A stretch of 64,000 bases of DNA from Artocarpus heterophyllus (taxonomy: Eukaryota > Streptophyta > Magnoliopsida > Rosales > Moraceae): the NCBI GenBank assembly GCA_025403435.1, contig JAJQZP010000225.1, positions 496,001 through 560,000 on the forward strand, given 5' to 3'. A program made the translations under genes and the position numbers. The notes under the pieces are model-generated. The model searched no databases. It saw nothing but the letters and a program-made list of their open reading frames with translations, and was not told the origin of the DNA. Each line of letters begins with the position of its first letter. The stretch's first letter is position 1. Shown here piece by piece: positions 57,461 to 64,000 of the stretch.

Positions 57461-58999
57461 TCAAATATTTTTAAAAGATGCTCTAGTTCTCACCCCATCA
57501 GTTGGACTATCATGAGCAATAATGTCGGTTTGAGGGTGATAAGGGTGATACCTCCAATCCTTTGGTAGAGATTGTGAAGTACCTTCTTCTTTAGGAGTTT
57601 CTTCTAGTTGTTCCTCATTCTTTGGTGAAGCTTGAATGGAGTCTTCCTTTGTATCCTTTGCATTATTTTTTATTTCTAGATTCTTCATTTGATTCTCCAA
57701 ACCTAGATCATCATCATCTTCTATTCTATCCATAGAAGCATTAGTCTCATCAAAAACAACATGCATGGATTCTTCAACCACAAGGGTTCTTTTGTTAAAT
57801 ACTCTATAAGCTTTGCTAGAGATAGAATAACCAAGAAAGATACCAACATCGGATTTTGAATCAAATTTTCACAAATTGTCTTGGTGTTTAAAATAAAACA
57901 TTTGTAACCAAAGACCTTGAAATAGCATATATTGGGTTTTCTACCCTTCCAAAGCTCATATGGAGTTTTGTTCATTTTTGGTCTAATAAGAACTCTATTA
58001 ATCACATAGCAAGAGGTATTAACGGCCTCGGCCCAAAAATATTTTGGTAAACCATTTTCGTTAAGCATAGTCCTAGCCATTTCTTGCAAAACTCTATTTT
58101 TCCTTTCAACAACTCCATTTTGTTGTGGTGTTCTAGGTGCCGAAAAAATATGTTCATAGCCTTTCTCATTGCAAAACAACTCAAAGGCATCACTATCGAA
58201 CTTGCCTCCATGATCACTTCTAATGGAGGTGATCATGTAGCCTTGTTCATTTTGAACTCTTTTGCAAAAATATGAAAACATTTGTAAAGCGTCATCTTTG
58301 TTTGTTAAAAACAAAACCCATGTAAATCTTGAAAAATCATCAACTATAACAAAAGCAAATCTTTTACCACCTAGACTTGTGGCCCTAGAAGGGCCAAAAA
58401 GGTCGATGTGCAAAAGCTGCAAAGGTCTAGTGGTAGCAATTTCGGAAATGGATTTAAAAGAAATTTTGACTTGCTTTTCGAATTGGCATGCATCACATAC
58501 TTTGTCTTTTTCAAAGCTTAGTTTTGGAAAACCTCTAACAATATCATTTTTGGAAATTTTTGAAATTAAATGCATGCTTGCATGACCAAGTCTTCTATGC
58601 CATAGCCAAGATTCATCATTTAAAGCCAAAAAACATTGGTTTTGATTTGAATACTTTTCAATATCAATTGTATAAACATTATTGTGATGGTCACCTATGA
58701 ACACCACTTCACCATTGCAAACATTCTCAATCAAACATTTAGAAGACTCAAAGATAATCTTATACCCTTTATCACACAATTGACTAATGCTAAGCAAATT
58801 GTGTTTCAAATTATCAACCAAGTATACATTTTCAATTAAGGTAGAGGAATTGTTACCGATATCACCTATACCAAGGATTCTTCCTTTTGCATTGTCTCCA
58901 AAGGTAACACTTCCACCTTTCTTCTTAACAAAGTTGGAGAATGTGATAAGTCCCTCGTCATATGTTTTGAGCAACCGCTATCTAGGAACCATCTTACTT
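57461..58999 (-). pseudogene. Element E protease and integrase, degenerate
   Basis: The protease active site WFLDSGCSKHMTRD is at about 58960-58990 (DSG codons at 58974-58982), then a frameshift. The 417-codon frame 57721-58974 has LWHRRLGHASMHLI and CDACQFEK (HHCC). The DDE catalytic set is visible in LLHIDLFGP, IRSDHGGKF and GVVERKNR. Another frameshift near 57860 leads into the C-terminal region 57461-57781 (MVEESMHVVFDETN, acidic linker, then GVRTRASFKNI before a stop). Confidence 0.92.
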
Positions 59000-60630
59000 T
59001 CTCCTTGTTTGGTACCTACAATAAAGATTCAAATTTCAATTTTCGGAACCCACATGACCTTGGGTTCATCATTGTTAGTTCTTTTGCCTTTTGGAACCCA
59101 CTTGTATTTGATTCCAAAGTAGGCATTTTTCTTAATTGGACAAGCAAAGGATGTGTGTCCATCTTTGTTGCAATATGTACACTACATATTTTGAACTTGT
59201 CGATGCTTTGACAAAGTAATTTTAAATACTTTTGATCAATATGGTTTATATCCTAAACCACCTTTATTAAAACTGCATCTTTGTTCTCCAAGCATTAGCT
59301 CACAATTTTCTTTCCATTTCATGAAATTCAAAACCATCTTTGTCAAATCATCAACCTTTCCTTTAAAGATGCATTTTCAATGATCAAGGAATCATGCATG
59401 TTTTTTCTCAACTTTCAAACTCTTTATCTCTTCTAAAAGCATAGAAATTTTCTTTTTGAGGGAGGAGTTTTTGAGAACTAACTTTTCATAATCTTCATGC
59501 AAATTATTGAAAGCATTTTTCAATTCTTCAATATCTACTTCATTATCGCTATTAGATGAGTAAGAACTACTTACCTCATTGTCGTCATCTTCCACCATGA
59601 AACACATGTTAGCAATTTCTCTTGGTCCGTCATCGTCGGAGTCCTTGGATTCTAGTTCATCCCATGTAACTTGTAGTGCCTTCTTTGACTCCTTTTTATC
59701 TACTTTCTTTCTTAAAGGACAATCTGGTCTTATATGACTAGTTTTCTTACAATCAAAACAAATAATATCATCTTTAGATTTCTTACCTCGATCATTCTTC
59801 TTTTTCATACCTTTTCCACAATTGATCTTATGATGGAACTTTTTGTATCTTTTGGCAATCATTGCCAATTCTTCAAGGTCCTTTGAATTAAGGCTATCTT
59901 CCTCTTCTTCTTCTTCATCATCATCGGTGAAGGAGGCTTTTAGTGCAATCCCTTTCTTTCTTTTGTCGTCTTCTTCTTCTCGTTGGTTTTGTTTCCTTGT
60001 GATCTCATGCGTCATGAGTGATCCTATCAATTCTTCAATTGGCAACGTTGATAGGTCCTTGGCTTCTTCTAGTGTTGTCCTCACATGCTAAGAAGGTGGT
60101 AGTGATCGCACTAGTTTTCTCACCAATTTGCTTGTGGTGAAGTTCCTACCAAGGGATTTCAAACCGTTAACGATATCGGTAAAACGAGTGTACATTTCGG
60201 TAATAGATTCATGATCCTTCATTTTAAACATTTCATAATCATGAAGAAGAAAATTAATTTTAGTCTCCTTGACTTGGTTTGTTCCTTCATGAACCACTTC
60301 AAGAGTGCGCCAAATTTCTTGTGCCGTGGTGCAAGATGTGATTCTATTGAACTCATTTCTATCAAGAGCACAATATAAAGTATTTACTGCTTTAGCATTT
60401 AAAGAAATTTTCCTTTTATCCTCATCGGTATACTCTTTACGTTCTTTAGGGACTAGACCTTTTTCTACCTCTTTCATAGGTTGAAAAGGACCATTTTCAA
60501 CCACATCCCAAAGATCAAAATCAACCGATTATAGATAAATGGACATTCTAGTTTTCCAATAATTGTAGTTGGTGCCATTGAAAAACGGAGGTCTATTTGT
60601 AGATTGACCTTCTACACATTGGGTAGCCAT
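59000..60630 (-). pseudogene. Element E Gag, degenerate, two zinc knuckles
   Basis: ATG 60630 starts MATQCVEGQ...RPPFFNGTNYNYWKTRM. A stop follows at about 60529, then the UBN2-type Gag frame 60088-60504 (EIWRTLEVVHEGTNQVKE). A Trp-to-stop change (TAG) separates it from 59392-60084, which carries an acidic lysine-rich region and the knuckle CFDCKKTSHIRPDC near 59720-59760. A second knuckle CTYCNKDGHTSFAC lies near 59145-59185, after more stops. Two CCHC motifs agree with the Sirevirus Gag layout. Confidence 0.88.
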
Positions 60631-60675
60631 GCTCAAGATTGTAAAATCTTTTTGAAAAATTAAAACGAGCTTCCA

Positions 60676-60689
60676 GCTTTGAAACCAAT
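60676..60689 (-). other. Primer binding site, element E
   Basis: The minus strand reads ATTGGTTTCAAAGC directly after the 5' LTR (plus-strand start 60690). It differs from the initiator Met-tRNA complement (TGGTATCAGAGC) at two positions. Confidence 0.8.
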
Positions 60690-62224
60690 TGTTAGCCCAA
60701 GAATAACTACCTAAGAGGAGGGTGAATTGGGTTTTCAAAAACTTTTACAATTATTTGAAATTTTCTAAAGTAAAATGCTTAAGAAGTAAATATGAGAATG
60801 AGATAATATGAGCACAACCAAGCAACAATTAAGCAGCAATTAAGTAAAGAGTAAGGAGAAGAAATGCAAACGTTATTTATAGTGGTTCGGCCAATATGCC
60901 TATGTCCACTGTCACCAAGCTAAACTCCTTTGCGACCTCTTGCACTATTAGACCGTCTTTTTAGCACGATCACTCCTTTATACAACCGGTGACTTACTCA
61001 ACCCGAGGCTCACCACACCTTCTTTCAAAGTGACAATTTTCCCAGAGATTGTTTAACCAAGAATTCCCCAAATTTGCAAGGCTTTGGAAACCCAACAATG
61101 AAAATAACGTGGTTTTAATTTTGGTACTTACAAAATATACACTCCAAAACAAAAAGAGATGAAAATACAACTGTGGTACGTGTTTGGAGGTGTGAGCAAT
61201 TCTCAATTAGAGTATGAAACAATTTTGGCTCAAGAGAATGTGTGAGTAATGAATGCTTGAGAAGAACAATGTAGAATACTATCAAATTTCACTTGTGTTC
61301 CTTCTTCATTTATTGCACATTGAATGAATGGGTATTTATAGCCCTCTAGTTCTTAGAAACATCTTAACACATCAATTTTGAGTCAAACTAGCCATTGCAA
61401 TTAGAGCTCTAACGGTCAAAAAACTAGCCATTACCGACAGTTCGGTAGGCCGAAGATTGAGGCGCCAAAAATCAAGTTCTCAACGGTCACCAGATCGGTA
61501 GGCCAGTTCACAGTTTGGCAGCCCGAACTTTGAACCATTGGCAGGCCAAAGATGCCTTCGGTAGGCAACTAGAGCCTCTGTAGAACGGGTTTTGAAAACC
61601 CTCAGATCGACAGGCTAAAGCAGGGTGTTCGGCAGGCCGATCTTCAAAACTCTGACAGGCCAAAGATTCCTTCGGCAGGCCGTCAGAGCCTCTGCAGACG
61701 AGGGGTTAAAAATCCCCAAATCGACAGGCTGAAGTAGGGTTTTTGACAGACTGATCGTCTTTTGCAGGCCGACCAAATTAGGTTGGCAGGCCGATCTGCC
61801 TTGGGCGAAAAAGCCTATGTGACCTGTTTTTGAAACTTGTTATACATCAACTTGTTTAAGCACTTCCAAAACTTTTGAAGTCATAATTTTCACATTCAAT
61901 TTGAATTCAAAACAACATTAAATGCAAGTATGCAATGTGAGTGTGTGCTCTTACACTTTCTTTTGATCATTCAATTTGAGAATTGCTCATTTACACTTTT
62001 GGACTATAGAATAGAAACTTGTAATCTTCAAGTCTGTGTGAGTTTCCTTTCAAAAGACTTCTTCCACAAGCTTTCTTGAACTGTCTTCACGTGATTTCTT
62101 GAAAAGTAAGCTTAGTGACACTCAAGATAATTGTTGGTTTAAAAGAGTATTTTATACATATAAAAATTGTATTTGTTATCATCAAAAGAGTATTACATAG
62201 CTTTGTGAAACCTTGGAGCCAACT
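60690..62224 (-). repeat. 5' LTR of element E
   Basis: The 1535-bp LTR has TATAAATA on the minus strand at 61333-61340 and the GGCAGGCCGA cluster at 61434-61802. It is very similar to the 3' LTR (52120-53653), with scattered substitutions and a few short indels. Confidence 0.93.
61434..61802. promoter_or_regulatory. GGCAGGCCGA repeat cluster in E 5' LTR
   Basis: TTCGGTAGGCCGAAG, ATTGGCAGGCCAAAG, TTCGGCAGGCCGATC, TTCGGCAGGCCGTCAG, TTGGCAGGCCGATC and related units lie about 95 nt upstream (minus strand) of the TATA box. Unit content varies slightly from the other LTR. Confidence 0.8.
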
Positions 62225-62229
62225 GTGAC
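62225..62229. repeat. Target site duplication GTGAC, right copy (element E)
   Basis: Matches 52115-52119. Confidence 0.92.
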
Positions 62230-62386
62230 CAGTCATGGTGCAGCCTGAATGCCCCCAAAAAGCACCTCGGACAAACGATCCGAGCCCATTGGATCAGTTA
62301 TTAGTTCTCTGTAGCTTTGCCAAGCTTACTTGTCGACCGCCCGAGGTAAGGTTCCTTGACGGCGGTGCCGAGCTCACCCTCCACAA
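62230..62386 (+). repeat. H2 5' LTR, second part
   Basis: It resumes H2 LTR sequence after element E and ends CTCCACA, aligned with the H1 end CCCCCAACA. AATAGCCCCCCAGTTCACC follows, matching H1 GTAGCCCCTAGTGCACC. Confidence 0.55.
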
Positions 62387-62772
62387 TAGCCCCCCAGTTC
62401 ACCTAGTCGATGCTCGGTTAGGTAGACTATGTTGAGTTGGTGAGCTCGGCTCAGAATGAAAGTTTAAACAACGTCCCAAGGTAGTGCAAGATGATAGGTC
62501 ACCGCGATAATGCTAGGAGGGACTCATGTCGCAATGCGATTGGGTATTTCTCTGTCAGGCATAATCATCGCGCCTCTTCATTCTTTGCACCCAGGTTTCG
62601 CGCCTAAAACGGCCATAAATAGGGCTTTTCTTCCTGTCATTTTCACATACAATCAAGCCCAAACTTTGCTACCCTTGAGTTTTAGTTGTCGAGTCATAGT
62701 TCAAAACCCAAGAACTCTTCATTCATAAGCTTCCCCGACCTGACCAGGTAATTTCTCAAGGAGTGAAAGAAA

Positions 62773-64000
62773 ATGGGCCACTTGTCAGACTCTCACAACG
62801 TTAACGTCTCCTGGTCAGATAGCAATGTTGAGACTGAGAAGTCAACCTTCGTGGAGGTCAATATTGAAGGATTATCCCCAAAACAGGATGGAGCAGGCCG
62901 GTTGGCCGAGATACTGTGGGTAGATGCAGGGACGGTACCTAAGCAGGAGTTTCTCTTCCTGATTGATGGGAGCACCTAGTGAGACCGTGTAGGGGCGAGG
63001 ATCCCTACATCAGGGCAGCCCCCGTCGGCACGTCCCAAGTTACTGCCCAGGAGCAGGCCAAGCTGGAGGTACCCACTGATGAGCCCTGCACCTTTGGTTG
63101 AGATTCTAGGGCCCCTGTCTAGGTCGTGGGTAGGGTAACCGTTGACATATCCGACGAGGAGGAAGCGGCCGAGGAGGCAGAGCCAGAGATGAGTGCCGTC
63201 AAAGAGGACGAGAGAGTCATTGTCACCCATGTCCCAAGAGTGACCGCTTATCATGTAACCCCGCCAGGGCAAACGTCTACAGCAGCCTACACTAGCGCGA
63301 TGACAGTATCCCAGCTCGAGGACCTGTGTACTGAGCTTAACATCCCAAACGACGTCGTCCTCATTGCGCCCGAGGAGAATGATTCACCCCTAACTTCGCC
63401 TGAGGGGTACATCACATTATACATGGAATTTTTTAGGGCTAAGTTGCGCCTGCCGTTCCATCCATTCCTTCACCGGGCACTCAACGACCTAAATATGTGC
63501 CGGGCTGAACTCAACCTAAACAGCTACAGGTCATTGATCAAGATGTACGTCTTATAGAGGTACCACCAGGCTACCGAGATGTCATGGGAGGCATTCAAAT
63601 AATTTTACAAGATGCAAAAGTCCCTCGATAATCCAGCTGGTATTACCTCACCGGCTTTAGGATGGACTTTATTCTAGGCAACCTTAACTCGGATAAAGTC
63701 TAGAAATTTGAGTGGTTCTTTATCGGGGGGAAATTACCTAGCCTAAGTCGGTAAGGCCATCCCTACTGATCAATGTGTCCTGAGGATGTTCAAACAAGGG
63801 CACGTGTGGTCTAAGAGGCTATGGGCGTCAAACCATATCATCAGGGCGGTCGAAGACCTGTTTGAGAAGCCGAGCCAACAAGACAATAGTCATTCCTACT
63901 TGGAAATGAGACCCTCTCCCATTATGGCTAGTTTAGGGAACCTAGCAGAATCAATCCCCTTCCAACACCCAACTTGCTTGGTTGGCTAGACAGGTGACAG
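62773..64000 (+). pseudogene. H2 gag-like protein (Transposase_28), degenerate and cut by window edge
   Basis: ATG 62773 opens 68 codons (MGHLSDSHNVNVSWSDS...). A frameshift or stops at about 62977 lead into GEDPYIRAAPVGTSQVTA, then the acidic frame 63126-63557 (DISDEEEAAEEAEPE). It ends with the Transposase_28 core: PEGYITLYMEFFRAKLRLPF, ALNDLNM, SLIKMYVL and a Trp-to-stop change (TAG) at about 63555. Downstream frames contain YYLTGFRMDFILGNL and KFEWFFIGG (to about 63730), collinear with H1 47150-47240. A TATA-like CCATAAATAGGG is about 160 bp upstream. In related elements this domain lies at the start of a large gag-like polyprotein; its activity is not known. Confidence 0.78.

Larger units (their letters stand above)
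52120..62224 (-). mobile_element. Sirevirus-type copia element E with an extra 3' ORF
   Basis: The 10,105-bp element has two LTRs of 1534 and 1535 bp (52120-53653 and 60690-62224), a primer site, a five-part polypurine region, and Gag, PR, IN, RT and RNase H pseudogenes. A 325-codon ORF follows between RNase H and the 3' LTR. Two zinc knuckles in the Gag region, multiple polypurine tracts of form AAAAAGGGGGA and an extra 3' ORF are marks of the Sirevirus (SIRE/Maximus) lineage. The last base of the right LTR is T instead of A (CCAACT), otherwise the ends are complete. Confidence 0.93.
51723..64000 (+). mobile_element. Transposase_28 gypsy-type element H2 (continues past the window), with nested Sirevirus E
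   Basis: It starts TGTTGATGCTTACC like H1. It is interrupted at 52119 by element E and resumes at 62230 with the rest of the LTR, a leader, and a gag-like frame from 62773 that runs out of the window. The target duplication GTGAC of element E confirms that the two parts were contiguous. Confidence 0.75.

Noticed and set aside
1..64000. CRISPR arrays, rRNA or tRNA genes, bacterial-type operons
   Set aside because: The repeats here are LTRs, subterminal motifs or minisatellites without the regular repeat-spacer layout. No tRNA cloverleaf was recognised, and tRNA-like matches are primer sites only.

Overview
The window is nuclear DNA of a flowering plant, probably a dicot. It is AT-rich and is made almost entirely of nested Class I and Class II transposable elements. 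I find no host protein gene, tRNA, rRNA or CRISPR array. The plant assignment rests on the element types: CACTA (En/Spm) transposons with TNP2-like and Transposase_24-like genes, several Ty1-copia lineages, a Sirevirus with its typical run of polypurine tracts, and gypsy-type elements with the plant-only Transposase_28 domain. Nearly all coding regions are decayed. The two long open frames left are an 824-codon Gag-PR-IN frame (32277-34751) and a 325-codon frame downstream of RNase H in the Sirevirus (54381-55358, minus strand).

Layout, left to right. 1-3059 is AT-rich with nothing I recognise. 3060-12960 is a solo copia LTR (minus strand, target duplication GCTTG), split by an 8.1-kb CACTA element (3507-11599). 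That element carries a broken TNP2 gene, a duplicated first exon, a minisatellite and a second broken transposase gene. 12966-16930 ends in an old copia Gag-PR remnant, into which a Transposase_28 gypsy-type element (H1) begins at 16931. H1 is interrupted at 18268 by a 28-kb copia cluster (18269-46550) and resumes at 46551. The cluster is one minus-strand tandem array, LTR - body B - LTR - body D - LTR. A plus-strand relative (A, 18857 to about 27600) sits in its left LTR, and an unrelated copia element (C, 31423-35695, target duplication ATAAG) sits in body B. About 47445-51186 is the 3' half of a second, different CACTA element. 51723-64000 is a second Transposase_28 element (H2), whose 5' LTR contains a complete 10.1-kb Sirevirus (E, 52120-62224, minus strand, target duplication GTGAC).

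The most interesting signals are regulatory and architectural. Three copia families (A/B/D, C and E) carry CG-rich palindromic repeats about 90-120 nt upstream of the LTR TATA box. The A/B/D family and E share one motif, TCGGCAGGCCGA and variants, although the elements otherwise look unrelated. E carries a second cluster of this motif just upstream of a palindromic TATA sequence (GGGGTATATATACCCC), about 240 bp ahead of its intact 3' ORF, which looks like an internal promoter. A 2.4-kb near-perfect inverted repeat of LTR sequence (26424-28790, 25-bp spacer) could give a long hairpin RNA. The middle LTR of the tandem array looks like a mosaic of its neighbours.

All similarity statements come from reading the sequence by eye; no alignment or database search was run.
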